Positions 51,576-60,681 of a stretch of 64,000 nt of DNA are shown here, one piece after another (position 1 is the stretch's first letter; each line of letters begins with the position of its first letter). The position numbers were made by a program, and so were the translations under genes. Source of the stretch: Paenibacillus rhizophilus (GTDB taxonomy: Bacteria > Bacillota > Bacilli > Paenibacillales > Paenibacillaceae); NCBI RefSeq assembly GCF_003854965.1, contig NZ_RQPI01000002.1, positions 186,001 through 250,000 of the forward strand. The letters run 5' to 3'. A model generated the notes under the pieces. It made no database searches and was not told where the DNA came from. It worked only from the letters and a program-made list of their open reading frames with translations.

Positions 51576-52574
51576 TTACGTCTGTGTTGTCTCTTGTCCC
51601 AGTCTCAGCCGCGCTTCCAGTTCCTCCATGTCCGGAGGAAGCGGCGCTTCAAACGTCATGTCGCGGCGAAAAATCGGATGCGTGAAGGACAGCCTCGCCG
51701 CGTGCAGCGCTTGGCGGCCGATTGCAGCGTCCAGCGCCGCCACTCGGGCCAGCTCCGCAGCAAGCGCAGGCGCCGTCGAGCCGGAATCGGCCGCTTCGTA
51801 TACCGGATGCCGATACATCCCGTCTCCGATCAGCGGATTGCCGATGGAGGTCATATGCACCCGGATTTGATGCGTGCGCCCGGTGAGCAGCTTCAGCTCG
51901 ACCTTTGAAGCATAAGGATACCGCTCCTTCACCTCGTAGCGGGTCAACGACGGATAACCGTCCGGCGTCACAATCCGCCGATGAGGCTCGCCCGGATCGC
52001 GGTCGATCGGGCCGTCGATGTCTCCCCTCTCCGGCTCAGGCACACCGTGAACTAGCGCAATATAGCGTTTGTCCACGGTACCGGCCAGCATCTGCTCCGA
52101 TATGTGCTGGTGGCTGTACGGATTCTTCGCGATGGCGAGCACCCCGGACGTCTCCTGATCCAGCCGGTGAACGGGACGAAAGCGATAGCGCTCGTTTTTT
52201 TGCGCCCAATAATGCACAACTCCATTGGCCAGCGTATCGGTATAATGGCCGTGGGTGGGATGCACAATCATCCCCGCGGGCTTGCTGACGACCAGCAGAT
52301 GCTCGTCTTCGTAAAGGATAGGGAACGGGATCGGCTGCGGCAAAATATCCTCCGATATCTCCGTCTCCATCCTGATCTCCACGAGATCACCGGCGCGGAC
52401 GTGCACGCTGATATAAACTCTCTCCCCGTTCAGGGTAATTCCCCGCTCGGTCAGTTTAAGACGGGACAGCAGCTTGCGCGAGACGTCCATCCGCTTTTGC
52501 AGAATGGTCTTGAGCAGTATGCCGTCCTCTTCGGCAGAAACGGTGTAGGCGATGGGCGGATAGTACGTTGTCAT
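51576..52574 (-). CDS. RluA-family pseudouridine synthase
   Basis: A 332-residue synthase with an N-terminal S4-like RNA-binding domain (VSRKLLSRLKLTERGITLNGERV) and the catalytic domain. The catalytic Asp is in RPVHRLDQETSGVLAIAKN, with further motifs VVSKPAGMIVHPT and LLTGRTHQIRVHM. It isomerises uridines in rRNA or tRNA; target not predictable. A ~25-residue Ala-rich insertion lies near the C-terminus (TAPALAAELARVAALDAAIG). The ATG at 52574 overlaps the end of the upstream adenosyltransferase gene (TGA 52576-52578 just before), so they are coupled. Confidence 0.92.
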   Translation of the reverse strand: MTTYYPPIAYTVSAEEDGILLKTILQKRMDVSRKLLSRLKLTERGITLNGERVYISVHVRAGDLVEIRMETEISEDILPQPIPFPILYEDEHLLVVSKPAGMIVHPTHGHYTDTLANGVVHYWAQKNERYRFRPVHRLDQETSGVLAIAKNPYSHQHISEQMLAGTVDKRYIALVHGVPEPERGDIDGPIDRDPGEPHRRIVTPDGYPSLTRYEVKERYPYASKVELKLLTGRTHQIRVHMTSIGNPLIGDGMYRHPVYEAADSGSTAPALAAELARVAALDAAIGRQALHAARLSFTHPIFRRDMTFEAPLPPDMEELEARLRLGQETTQT

Positions 52575-52575
52575 C

Positions 52576-53139
52576 TCAGTCCCGAAACACCTTGGCGCCG
52601 CGGATATATTCAACGTCCGTTACCCCGAGCCGCGTGTTGGCAGTCCGTGCAAGCGCAAAGAAATAATCCGACAGCCTGTTCAGATAAGCCACTGTCTCGC
52701 CGTTAATCTCCTTGCTGTGCCCGAGCGTAACGGTCCGGCGTTCGGCGCGGCGGCATACGGTCCGGCATACATGCAGGACAGAAGCGAGCCCGCTTCCTCC
52801 CGGCAAAATAAACCGTTCAATCGGCGGATTCTCCGCCTGAAGACGGTCGATCCACCGCTCCAGCCGCTCCGCCATGTCACGGGTTACTTTGTATTTCCCT
52901 TCGTCCAGGCTCACATACGCCAAATCAGATCCGCAGTCGAATAGCTCATGCTGAATTTCCAGCAGCTGCTGCCGAACATCGGCGAATATTTCGTCATCCA
53001 TCATGCTGCGCGCCTGCCCGACAAAACCGTTCAGCTCGTCGATCGCACCATAAGCTTCGATCCGGATATCATCCTTGGAGACTCGGCCTCCAATGACCGA
53101 AGTCTCGCCCTGGTCACCCGTTCGCGTATAAATCGCCAT
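52576..53139 (-). CDS. PduO-type cob(I)alamin adenosyltransferase
   Basis: A 187-residue ATP:corrinoid adenosyltransferase. The N-terminal signature is YTRTGDQGETSVIGGRVSKDD, then EAYGAIDELNGFVGQAR, FILPGGS and the conserved helix CRTVCRRAERR, with LNRLSDYFFALAR near the end. It makes adenosylcobalamin. The ATG at 53139 follows GCAGGAGGG. It is first in a probable operon with the RluA-type synthase. No cobalamin riboswitch was seen upstream. Confidence 0.94.
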   Translation of the reverse strand: MAIYTRTGDQGETSVIGGRVSKDDIRIEAYGAIDELNGFVGQARSMMDDEIFADVRQQLLEIQHELFDCGSDLAYVSLDEGKYKVTRDMAERLERWIDRLQAENPPIERFILPGGSGLASVLHVCRTVCRRAERRTVTLGHSKEINGETVAYLNRLSDYFFALARTANTRLGVTDVEYIRGAKVFRD

Positions 53140-53290
53140 TGTCCATCCCTCCTGCTTCATTTCATCATTCCCTAATGACAAACCGCCGTCCTCCCGGCAT
53201 ATAATCCGCATATTATTACTTTACCATATTAACTTCCGCTTGTGAGGCCATCTGTTCTTTCCAGCCGGTTTGTTAAAGCTGCAGCACAAA

Positions 53291-53316
53291 CAAAAAGAGG
53301 GCCCAAGGGGACCCTC
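53291..53316 (-). terminator. Terminator of the spo0E-like gene
   Basis: GAGGGCCC and GGACCCTC arms (53297-53304/53309-53316) pair with one wobble; the minus strand continues TTTTTG. Confidence 0.7.
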
Positions 53317-53330
53317 GCTGTCCATTCCCG

Positions 53331-53588
53331 TTATTTCTTGCGGGAACGCCTCTTCATATATTCGTTGATCTTCAAATCCAGCTTACTGCTGATTTCCACC
53401 ACATTATCCGAGGTGAAAGATTTCTCCTGCAAAAATAACTGCTCCATTCGATTGCGGAGTATGCGGATCTCCTCTTCCAGGGAGTGGCTGCGCGAGGTCA
53501 CATCATCCCTCGCGGAAGCTTTCCCGCTTTCCGGGAAACGGTTCCCGCCAAAGGACCGCAGGTAGTAATCGCTACAAAGCAACATCAT
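53331..53588 (-). CDS. Spo0E-family aspartyl-phosphate phosphatase
   Basis: An 85-residue protein whose C-terminal half is the Spo0E fold: LEEEIRILRNRMEQLFLQEKS, then SSKLDLKINEYMKR containing the S-x-x-LD signature. Family members dephosphorylate Spo0A~P and so delay sporulation. The N-terminal ~35 residues are an extension with no recognised pattern. The RBS AAGGGGGG touches the ATG-ATG-TTG start cluster, so the true start may be the second ATG or the TTG. Monocistronic with its own terminator. Confidence 0.82.
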   Translation of the reverse strand: MMLLCSDYYLRSFGGNRFPESGKASARDDVTSRSHSLEEEIRILRNRMEQLFLQEKSFTSDNVVEISSKLDLKINEYMKRRSRKK

Positions 53589-53845
53589 CCCCCCTTAAAA
53601 CTGTACGGAGCGTAACCCACTTATAGTATTGCTTTCTCCGAAACAAAGTTTATTTTATAAGGAGCCTTCCTCCCCAAAAACAGCAAAGCAATGTTTGAAC
53701 AGGAGCTGTCCAGATTATCAATGTATAACTTCATAATAAATAATCTGTATTCAGAGTAAAATTATACCATATGACTGAGCTATTTGCTATACCTTTTTCG
53801 ACATTTGCATCATTATCTGTGAATTTTATTGTTTTTTTTGCACAA

Positions 53846-55072
53846 TTAAGCCTTATTTTCTCTCTCTTTCTTCAAAAGAGCAACAAACGCGCCAATCCGT
53901 TCCAGCGCTTCATTCAATTGGCTTACCGAAGTGGCGTAGGAGCAGCGCAAATAGCCTTCGCCGCCAAGCCCGAACACGCTGCCCGGAACGGCCGCTACCC
54001 GGAATTCGCGCAGCAGACGTTGGGCGAATTCATCCGAGGTCAGTCCGGTTCCGGCAATGCTCGGGAATGCGTAAAACGCCCCCTGGGGCTCATGGCATTC
54101 CAATCCGGCTTCGCGCAGCCCCTTGACGATCAGACGCCGACGCTGGTTGTATGAATCCACCATCCGGTCTTTCTCCTCCATGCCGTTCGTCAGCGCTTCT
54201 AGCGCCGCTACCTGGCCCATGGAAGGCGCGCACATTACGGTGTATTGGTGAATTTTGAGCATGGCCGAGATCAGATCGGGATGTCCGCAGGCATATCCCA
54301 GCCGCCAGCCCGTCATCGCGAACGCTTTGGAAAAGCCGCTGACGAGAATCGTCCGGTCCATCATTCCCGGCAGAGAGGCAAAGCTGGTATGATTGCCGCC
54401 GTAGGTAAGCTCCGCATAAATTTCGTCGGAAATGACGATCAGGTCATGCTTCTCCACCACTTTGGCGATGGGCTCCCAGTCTTCCCGGCTCATGATCGCT
54501 CCCGTCGGATTGCTGGGGTAGCATAAGATCAGAATTTTGGATCGCGGCGTAATTTTGGCTTCCAGCCCCTCGGCTGTCAGCTTGAACCGGTCCTTGCCGA
54601 ATGTCTCGATGCCGACAGGAACCCCGCCGCCAATCGAGGTGATCGGTGAATAAGAAATATAGCACGGCTCCGGAATCAGAATCTCATCGCCCGGCGATAT
54701 CAGCGCCCGAAGTGCCAAGTCGATCGCTTCACTGCCGCCTACGGTTGCGATAATTTGGTTCGCGGGATCGTAGTCCAGGTCAAAGCGGGTGTGCAGGTAG
54801 CTTGCAATCCCCTCGCGAAGCTCCGGCATCCCCGCATTGGAGGTATATCCGGTAAATCCCCGTTCCAGCGAATAGACGCAGGCTTCCCTGACATGCCACG
54901 GCGTCTTGAAATCCGGCTCTCCAACCCCCAGAGAGATGATGTCCTTGCTCCCGGCGGCCAGATCAAAAAATCTGCGGATGCCTGATGGCTGAATTTGCTG
55001 AACCAACGGGGCCAGATAAGATGTCATCGATTTGTTCTGTTCTCCGGCAGACTGCGTTTTATTTGTAATCAT
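53846..55072 (-). CDS. Class I aminotransferase (PatA/YugH-like)
   Basis: A 408-residue fold-type I aminotransferase. Motifs: LGVGEPDFKTPWHVREA, YTSNAGMPELREGIASY, TVGGSEAIDLALRALISPGDEIL, CYPSNPTGA, SDEIYAELTYGG, the PLP-lysine site SGFSKAFAMTGWRLGYACG, and the C-terminal arginine in RCSYATS. Its partner upstream is an Lrp-type regulator in the same direction, the same pairing as yugG-yugH in B. subtilis, supporting an amino-acid transaminase (aromatic or alanine type) regulated by substrate. Start is the ATG at 55072. Confidence 0.9.
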   Translation of the reverse strand: MITNKTQSAGEQNKSMTSYLAPLVQQIQPSGIRRFFDLAAGSKDIISLGVGEPDFKTPWHVREACVYSLERGFTGYTSNAGMPELREGIASYLHTRFDLDYDPANQIIATVGGSEAIDLALRALISPGDEILIPEPCYISYSPITSIGGGVPVGIETFGKDRFKLTAEGLEAKITPRSKILILCYPSNPTGAIMSREDWEPIAKVVEKHDLIVISDEIYAELTYGGNHTSFASLPGMMDRTILVSGFSKAFAMTGWRLGYACGHPDLISAMLKIHQYTVMCAPSMGQVAALEALTNGMEEKDRMVDSYNQRRRLIVKGLREAGLECHEPQGAFYAFPSIAGTGLTSDEFAQRLLREFRVAAVPGSVFGLGGEGYLRCSYATSVSQLNEALERIGAFVALLKKERENKA

Positions 55073-55090
55073 ATAGGTTCATCTCTTCCT

Positions 55091-55591
55091 TTACGGGGAG
55101 ATCATCAGACGGTTATCTTCTTCATGATCTTCAAAAATAATCCCGTCCTGCTTATATTTTTTAAGCGTGAAATTCGTTTTGGTCGACAGTACGGCATCGA
55201 TGGGGGACAGCTTCTCGGAAACGAAGTTTGCGACCTCCCGCAAATTCCGGCCCTCCACTTCCACCAGCAAATCATAGGCGCCGGACATCAGATAGACCGA
55301 TTTCACCTGCGGATACAGATAAATCCGTTCGGCAATGCCTTCAAATCCGCGTCCGCGCTCGGGCGTAATCTGAACCTCGATCAGCGCCGTCACACGCTCG
55401 TCGTCCACTTTATCCCAATTGACCACGGTCGCGTATTTCACGATAACGTGTTCCTGCTCCATCTGTGCGATCGCCGTCTTCACTTCTTCTTCTTCCGCTC
55501 CAAGCAGCGTTGCCATAAGCGCCGGGGTTCTTCTCGCATCTTCTTTCAGCAATTCCAGCACTTTTCTCTTCAACTCATCCATTTGTTCCAT
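55091..55591 (-). CDS. Lrp/AsnC-family transcriptional regulator
   Basis: A 166-residue regulator with an N-terminal winged helix (MDELKRKVLELLKEDARRTPALMATLLGAEEEEVKTAIAQME) and a C-terminal RAM/ACT-like domain (VTALIEVQITPERGRGFEGIAERI, VYLMSGAYDLLVEVEGRNLREVANFV). It most likely binds an amino acid and controls the aminotransferase encoded 18 bases downstream. The ATG at 55591 follows GGAGGGAAG; the longer upstream frame lacks an RBS. Confidence 0.9.
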   Translation of the reverse strand: MEQMDELKRKVLELLKEDARRTPALMATLLGAEEEEVKTAIAQMEQEHVIVKYATVVNWDKVDDERVTALIEVQITPERGRGFEGIAERIYLYPQVKSVYLMSGAYDLLVEVEGRNLREVANFVSEKLSPIDAVLSTKTNFTLKKYKQDGIIFEDHEEDNRLMISP

Positions 55592-55825
55592 GACTTCCCT
55601 CCGGAATCTTCGCATGGGACGTATCGCCGCTGCCGGCGTCTCCCGCGAAAGAATTTGTTACATAAGAGTTTAATAATAATATGACATGAAAAGGTTGTAT
55701 CTGCAAACAAAAATGGCCCGCCCAACCGGGAAATACATCATGCCTAGTCCCGAAATTGAAGCGGACCGCATGGAGAAGCGTCAGCTCCCTCATATCAGGA
55801 ACGAGGAATAATCCTCTTGAAACTC

Positions 55826-55873
55826 CGAAAAAGCGTCCGCTCGTTCACGGATAACCGTGATGAACAGACGCTT
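55826..55873 (-). terminator. Terminator of the CotF-like gene
   Basis: AAGCGTCCGCTCGTTCACGG (55831-55850) and CCGTGATGAACAGACGCTT (55855-55873) pair with few mismatches; the minus strand continues TTTTTCGG. Confidence 0.78.
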
Positions 55874-55936
55874 CTTATGGTGCCGCCGGGAAGGCCAAAA
55901 AGGCCGCTGGCGCTGCTTCACCCGTACAAGACAGGG

Positions 55937-56323
55937 TTACATATAGTAAGGGTTATTCACGTTAGATTGATGCTGTGATACGTTCGGCGCCTGGGCATAC
56001 GTTCCTTGGCCGCCGATTTTTTGCTGAACGAACTGCTGGCATTTTTGCTGAGTCTGATGTGCGCTCTGAATTTGTTTGTCCAGCTCCTGGCGCAGTGCCT
56101 TGGAAGGAGCCTGGTACATATTCAATTGCGACATCTGCGTGTATAGATCGCCCTGAATGCGGAGCGTATTCATGGTCAGATCATTAAAGGTGCGGCGAAC
56201 GGACGGACAATTGGACTCGGTTGCGGCTGTCGTGTATTCGCGAACCGTCCGTTTCAAATCCGCCAAAATCGTGTTGAGCAAATCCTCGTCTTGCATAAAT
56301 GCATTTCCGTTTTGTGCGTACAC
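55937..56323 (-). CDS. CotF-like spore coat protein
   Basis: A ~128-residue protein with a GTG start behind AGGAGGTC. It is a helical coat-F-type domain (MQDEDLLNTILADLKRTVREYTTAATESNCPSVRRTFNDLTMNTLRIQGDLYTQM region) followed by a Gln/Asn-rich tail (QQKCQQFVQQKIGGQ ... NNPYYM). It is expected in the spore coat. A second, shorter coat-like gene precedes it on the same strand, separated by a tandem repeat. Upstream codons in frame are part of that repeat and are unlikely to be translated. Confidence 0.85.
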   Translation of the reverse strand: MYAQNGNAFMQDEDLLNTILADLKRTVREYTTAATESNCPSVRRTFNDLTMNTLRIQGDLYTQMSQLNMYQAPSKALRQELDKQIQSAHQTQQKCQQFVQQKIGGQGTYAQAPNVSQHQSNVNNPYYM

Positions 56324-56340
56324 GTAAATTGACCTCCTAA

Positions 56341-56462
56341 AAGTTTTGTGGGGAACAACTTCTGCGAGAAACTTCAACAAAACTGGCTTCGGAAGCATTC
56401 ACTTAAGTTTTGTGATGAACAACTTCTTGATTAGACTTCAACAAAACTGGCTTCGGAAGCAC
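56341..56462. repeat. Tandem ~62-bp direct repeat with stem-loop potential
   Basis: Two copies of AAGTTTTGTG..GAACAACTTCT....ACTTCAACAAAACTGGCTTCGGAAGCA, about 62 bp apart, fill the gap between the two coat genes. They are near-identical at both ends and diverge in the middle. Each copy can fold through AGTTTTGT/ACAAAACT. Confidence 0.8.
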
Positions 56463-56490
56463 CAGCATCAACCGATCCGGGTCGGTTCTT

Positions 56491-56724
56491 TTATTGCGGC
56501 TGAGTCGGAGCGTACTGCTGATGCTGCTGAAGCAGTTGGATCAGCATTCCCATATGATGGTTGTGGTTTTGAATTTGCTGCTCGCAAATTTGGCGGACCG
56601 TTTGGTTTTGTGTCGTTCCTGCCGTGGCGGCATACTGCTTGATGAGCAAATCTTCGTTGGAAATGGAGTCGGAAATGTATTCCAGTTCTTTACCGCTAAG
56701 CGGCTGCATTTGGGTGGATTGCAT
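56491..56724 (-). CDS. Small coat-like protein (CotF-related)
   Basis: A 77-residue Gln-rich helical protein (MQSTQMQPLSGKELEYISDS, then SNEDLLIKQYAATAGTTQNQTVRQICEQQIQNHNHHMGML and a Gln/Pro tail). It resembles the short spore-coat proteins that accompany CotF in Bacillales; the pattern SNEDLLIKQY is typical. The ATG at 56724 is preferred because AAAGGA lies at a good distance; an ATG at 56733 is too close to it. Probably expressed in the mother cell together with the downstream CotF-like gene. Confidence 0.75.
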   Translation of the reverse strand: MQSTQMQPLSGKELEYISDSISNEDLLIKQYAATAGTTQNQTVRQICEQQIQNHNHHMGMLIQLLQQHQQYAPTQPQ

Positions 56725-56898
56725 CGTATTCATTCCTTTCTTGGGATGTTTCAACCACTCTTAGTATGCCGTTCCTTCCGCCGTTTATGTACTTAATTTC
56801 GCAAGCGGAGCGACTGTTTTATCCTTTATGCCGTACGCATAAATCGGGGCGTTCTCATTGATACTACTATATCGGATTCGAATAAAGGAGAGATTAAG

Positions 56899-58137
56899 AT
56901 GAACCTGATCAGCGGACATACTCCATGGAAAATCACGATGCCCCACCCGCCTTCTTATCCGGTTCTTCAGCAGGATATTACCTGTGAATGCCTTATTGTC
57001 GGCGGCGGGATGAGCGGCGCGGCAGCCGCTTATCATCTCTCCACAGCTGGAGCGGAAACGGTGCTGATTGATAAAAGACCGGTTGGTTCGGGGAGCACAC
57101 ACGCCAATACCGGGCTGCTGCAAGTCTCCAATGATAAAACGCTGACCGCCTGCATGAATACATTCGGAGAAGCGGATGGAGTTTTGTTTTACCGGCTGTG
57201 CCGTGAAGCGTTGAACCGCATCCTCGCCCTGCCGGGAGAACTTGACATAGATCCTCAGATTTACTCCCGCGACAGCTTGTATTACGCCTCCACGGCGGAG
57301 GATACGAATGACCTTCGAATAGAATACGATAATCTGATCCGGCATGGATTCGAGTGCGAATGGTGGGAGAAAGAACGGATTGGCTCATCCTTTTCTTTTT
57401 CCAAACCGGCAGGGATTTATTCCCGGAATGACGCCGAGGCCAATCCGCTCCGTATGGTGCACAGCCTGATCGCCAAGGCCGTTTCGCGCGGAATCCGTGT
57501 CTTTGAGTGTACCGAAGCTGTGCATTACGAATTCAACCGGGACGGTGTCGTGTGCTTTACGCGAAACGGACGGATTTTTGCGAAGAACGTTATTTTTGCA
57601 ATGGGCTATGAAACTCAGGAAATGAAAAAAGACCGTGCCGCCGAGCTGGTTAACACTTACGCGCTGATGACTCGCCCTCTGCCGGAGCCTCCGAAATGGC
57701 ATAAACACGCCCTGCTGTGGGAGACGGCGAGGCCCTATCATTATTTCCGCCTGACTTCGGATAACCGGATTGTGGCGGGCGGCAAGGATGAACCCCTGAC
57801 TGACCCCGAGCGGCGTGAAGTCCGGGTTCTCTCCCAGTGTAAAAGATTGCTGGAGGAAGTCGCAGCGCTGTTCCCTGAAACTAAGGGGATAGAGGCGGAG
57901 TTTACCTGGGGAGCCGTATTCGGCTCGACCCATGACGGGCTTCCTCTTATAGGCCCCCATCCCCGGTTCCCGCACTGCTGCTTTGTGGAAGGATACGGCG
58001 GCAACGGCACGGTCTACAGCATGATCGCGGCCGATCTGCTGGCCGACAAGCTGGCGGGGAAATCCCGTCCAGAGCTGGAGCTGTTCTCGCTGACGCGGTC
58101 GACCAAGCCATCTCCCGATAATCACAGTGACCGATAA
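56899..58137 (+). CDS. FAD-dependent amino-acid oxidase-like (DadA/glycine oxidase family) protein
   Basis: A 412-residue DAO-family flavoprotein. The Rossmann FAD motif is at 32-58 (CLIVGGGMSGAAAAYHLSTAGAETVLID, glycines 35-40), with GSGSTHANTGLLQ after it and the C-terminal FAD signature THDGLPLIGPHPRFPHCCFVEGYGGNG. It probably oxidises an amine or amino acid; the exact substrate is unknown. AAAGGAGAG precedes the ATG. Single gene between the coat cluster and mscL. Confidence 0.88.
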   Translation: MNLISGHTPWKITMPHPPSYPVLQQDITCECLIVGGGMSGAAAAYHLSTAGAETVLIDKRPVGSGSTHANTGLLQVSNDKTLTACMNTFGEADGVLFYRLCREALNRILALPGELDIDPQIYSRDSLYYASTAEDTNDLRIEYDNLIRHGFECEWWEKERIGSSFSFSKPAGIYSRNDAEANPLRMVHSLIAKAVSRGIRVFECTEAVHYEFNRDGVVCFTRNGRIFAKNVIFAMGYETQEMKKDRAAELVNTYALMTRPLPEPPKWHKHALLWETARPYHYFRLTSDNRIVAGGKDEPLTDPERREVRVLSQCKRLLEEVAALFPETKGIEAEFTWGAVFGSTHDGLPLIGPHPRFPHCCFVEGYGGNGTVYSMIAADLLADKLAGKSRPELELFSLTRSTKPSPDNHSDR

Positions 58138-58217
58138 CACTTTTTTCGTGTTGCAGCATTTGTTCCTATTTGTGATAATGAATAGGGTATTAAACCGGGA
58201 AGGATGGATTTAGTATA

Positions 58218-58592
58218 ATGTGGAAAGATTTCAAAAGCTTCGCGCTAAAAGGAAATGTGCTTGATCTCGCGTTCGCTGTCGTCATCGGGGCCGCCTTCGG
58301 CAAAATCGTATCCTCGCTGGTCGACGACATAGTCATGCCCGTGGTCGGACTGCTGATTGGCGGAATTGATCTGAAAGGTCTGCAATATACGTACGGTGAC
58401 GCCGTCCTGAAATACGGTGTCTTTCTGCAGAGCGTGCTCGACTTCTTTATTATTGCCTTCTCCCTGTTTCTGCTGGTCCGGCTTGCCGGAAGGTTTAAAC
58501 GGAAACGGGAGGAAGCGGCCAAAGCCGATCCCGTACCGACGCGCGAAGAAGTGCTGCTGACGGAAATCCGCGACCTGCTGAAGAACAAATAG
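58218..58592 (+). CDS. mscL: Large-conductance mechanosensitive channel
   Basis: A 124-residue MscL. Sequence landmarks are [42 protein letters not shown] (TM1 and pore constriction) and [19 protein letters not shown] (TM2), followed by the cytoplasmic charged helix ending TEIRDLLKN. It opens under hypo-osmotic shock. The start has AAGGATGG as a modest RBS. A strong terminator follows. Confidence 0.96.
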   Translation: MWKDFKSFALKGNVLDLAFAVVIGAAFGKIVSSLVDDIVMPVVGLLIGGIDLKGLQYTYGDAVLKYGVFLQSVLDFFIIAFSLFLLVRLAGRFKRKREEAAKADPVPTREEVLLTEIRDLLKNK

Positions 58593-58621
58593 AACTTATG
58601 TGTCCTTAACAAAGGAATGCC

Positions 58622-58667
58622 AAAAGCCGTCTCTCCTGCCGCATGAGCAAGGGAGACGGCTTTTTGA
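58622..58667. terminator. Terminator of mscL
   Basis: AAAAGCCGTCTCTCC (58622-58636) pairs with GGGAGACGGCTTTTT (58651-58665) with one mismatch. It may also serve the converging MFS gene. Confidence 0.85.
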
Positions 58668-58720
58668 CTGTACGTATGGGACGGCGCACCAGTTTGCCTT
58701 TATACATGTAAACGTTCCGA

Positions 58721-59929
58721 TTACCGCTCAGGCACTATATTTTTGTGCAGCATCCGGCGCAGACAAAACCAGCTGCCCAGCGGCGCGGCTCCAAGGCCCA
58801 GCAGCAGCAGAGTAACGGTTCGCGGGGCGGCGCTGGCCGACAGGACACCGATAAAAATAAGCGTCCCCGCCAGCCGGCCGGTCATCAGGCACAGCTCGCG
58901 CAGCACGATCAACTCGACCCGCATGCCCGCGCTCTCCTTGCTCTCGCCCATCAGATCAAAGCTGCTCGAAACCATGGGCAGCATATACAGCGGAATAAAT
59001 AACGATGTTCCGATACCCATAATCAGCAGGGTTCCGTAGTTAACCGTCCACAGCATGGGCACTATGACCGCTACCAGCAGCAGTGCGCCCCAGAACATCC
59101 CGGCTGACCGGTATTTGGGTTTTAACCATTTGCCGGCCGCCCAGTAACAGACAAGCGATACCGCCGAGGTAATAAGCGTAAACTGCCCCAGCTTGCTTTC
59201 CTCTTGAGCCGCTATGTATACGAGCAGGCCGATTAAGAAGGAAAATACACCTTCCCGAAGTCCTTGGAATACAAGCCCCGCTCCCATTACACGCCAATCT
59301 CTGTCTTCGGATTGAAGCTCATGCCAGGGCTCCAGCCATTGATACTCGCCGGGGGTTTTCCGCTTTTTCAGAAAGAAGCTCAGCACCGCCGCCACCCCGT
59401 AAATGCACAGAGAGATGATGAATACCACCCGGTACCCCCGGTTTCCGTGCATCGCGGATATCAGCCACCCGGACAGCCAGGGACCGACGATACCGGCCAA
59501 GGAGCCGAGGAGTCCAACCCAGCCGTTGAAAGCGTTCCGGTTGCCAGGACCCGTGGTCTCAAAAAAAACGATGTTGAAGGCGAGCCAGAATAGACCTAAA
59601 GCAACCCCCAGCAGAGCGCCGAGCGGCCAGACATAATCAACCACCCGGCTCTCCAGCCACAGCACCAATAGATAAAAAAGGCCCGAAACGGCGATGCCAA
59701 GCCGCAGGGCATTCATTTTATTGAACTCCTTCACCCATTTGCCGCCCAGCCAAAAGCTGAGACCCAGAGCGATTTGTTGAGCTACCGTAAACCAGCCGAT
59801 CATAATGTAATCCTGGCGGCTCTTCCATAAGTATACATTTAAAAAGGTTCCCGCAAGCGCGCCTGACAGCACGAATAACCCGTTAACCGCCAGCAGCAGC
59901 CGCGGTTGTCCCCGCAGTGATTCATTCAT
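58721..59929 (-). CDS. MFS transporter
   Basis: A 402-residue polytopic protein with about 12 hydrophobic helices and a Rossmann-free MFS layout. It begins MNESLRGQPRLLLAVNGLFV, with the intracellular charged loop WKSRQDYIMIGWFTVAQQ after TM1-2 and the central loop FLKKRKTPGEYQWLEPWHELQ between the two six-helix halves. No substrate signature is recognised. The ATG at 59929 follows AAGGGGGAG; the longer frame upstream lacks an RBS. Confidence 0.85.
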   Translation of the reverse strand: MNESLRGQPRLLLAVNGLFVLSGALAGTFLNVYLWKSRQDYIMIGWFTVAQQIALGLSFWLGGKWVKEFNKMNALRLGIAVSGLFYLLVLWLESRVVDYVWPLGALLGVALGLFWLAFNIVFFETTGPGNRNAFNGWVGLLGSLAGIVGPWLSGWLISAMHGNRGYRVVFIISLCIYGVAAVLSFFLKKRKTPGEYQWLEPWHELQSEDRDWRVMGAGLVFQGLREGVFSFLIGLLVYIAAQEESKLGQFTLITSAVSLVCYWAAGKWLKPKYRSAGMFWGALLLVAVIVPMLWTVNYGTLLIMGIGTSLFIPLYMLPMVSSSFDLMGESKESAGMRVELIVLRELCLMTGRLAGTLIFIGVLSASAAPRTVTLLLLGLGAAPLGSWFCLRRMLHKNIVPER

Positions 59930-60002
59930 GGTGCTCCCCCTTAGCCTTTGAGACATGCCTTTGATAGCATGCCCCAAAAGAAGGGATCTTAGCGGCGGGA
60001 AT

Positions 60003-60548
60003 TTATTTCCGGAGGCCGCCGATATTCCGCACCCACTGCTCACGGTCTTCTTCGGTCAGGCTGTACTGAACCTGGAAGCATGACGGACACATATACATAT
60101 TCAGTGAAAACGGCGCTTTAAGCAGCGGTGCGCCGACTGCGGCGGGCACGGCAGATTTGAAATCCTGCGCCTGAACCGTACCGGCCAGCAGCATATATTC
60201 ATGACACTGCGGACATTCCGGTACTTCAGACTGTTCATCCAGAACGGCCGCCACGGCGCTGTCATAGCGTTCTAGATCGTAAGTGTCACGATAGCTGTCA
60301 AGCACGTTGAAGACAGGAACGATGCCTTCCTGTGCGTCTTCCCCCCATAAATCCTCTTCGCCATGTTCATGCTCATGCTCGTCGTCGTCTTCCTCGTCTT
60401 CCAGATCTTCATCCAGATCTTCCCTGCCGATGCTTACCGTACGGTAAGCGCTCAGATCGTTGCCGCAATGCGGGCAGGCTTCCTCCGGTCCGAGTTCTTC
60501 ATCCCATACGATTTCCGTATGGCACCAAGGGCAAACGGTTGTATCCAT
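60003..60548 (-). CDS. Zinc-ribbon protein with acidic/His-rich linker
   Basis: A 181-residue protein. An N-terminal zinc ribbon (CPWCHTEIVWDEELGPEEACPHCGNDL) is followed by a strongly acidic and His-rich linker (~45-75, EDEEDDDEHEHEHGEEDLW). A C-terminal half carries two further Cys pairs (CPQCHEYM and CPSCFQVQY), apparently a second ribbon. No enzyme motif is seen. It is probably co-transcribed with a 26-residue membrane peptide and a DUF350 protein upstream. Function unknown; metal or RNA binding is a guess from the ribbons. AAAGGAGATTAG precedes the ATG at 60548. Confidence 0.8.
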   Translation of the reverse strand: MDTTVCPWCHTEIVWDEELGPEEACPHCGNDLSAYRTVSIGREDLDEDLEDEEDDDEHEHEHGEEDLWGEDAQEGIVPVFNVLDSYRDTYDLERYDSAVAAVLDEQSEVPECPQCHEYMLLAGTVQAQDFKSAVPAAVGAPLLKAPFSLNMYMCPSCFQVQYSLTEEDREQWVRNIGGLRK

Positions 60549-60565
60549 CTCTCTAATCTCCTTTG

Positions 60566-60646
60566 TCAGTTCAGCATTAAATAAATAATTCCGGCCGCCA
60601 AAAACAAGACCGCCGAAACAAACAGCACGCGCACCAGAATTTTCAT
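60566..60646 (-). CDS. 26-residue membrane peptide
   Basis: ATG at 60646, preceded by AAAGGAG, encodes MKILVRVLFVSAVLFLAAGI plus six more residues: one hydrophobic span with a positive N-terminus. It lies between the DUF350 gene and the zinc-ribbon gene on the same strand. The frame is compact and well placed, but so short that chance is not excluded. Confidence 0.5.
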   Translation of the reverse strand: MKILVRVLFVSAVLFLAAGIIYLMLN

Positions 60647-60681
60647 ACCGCACTCAAATCTCCTTTTGCGCTGATCGTTCC

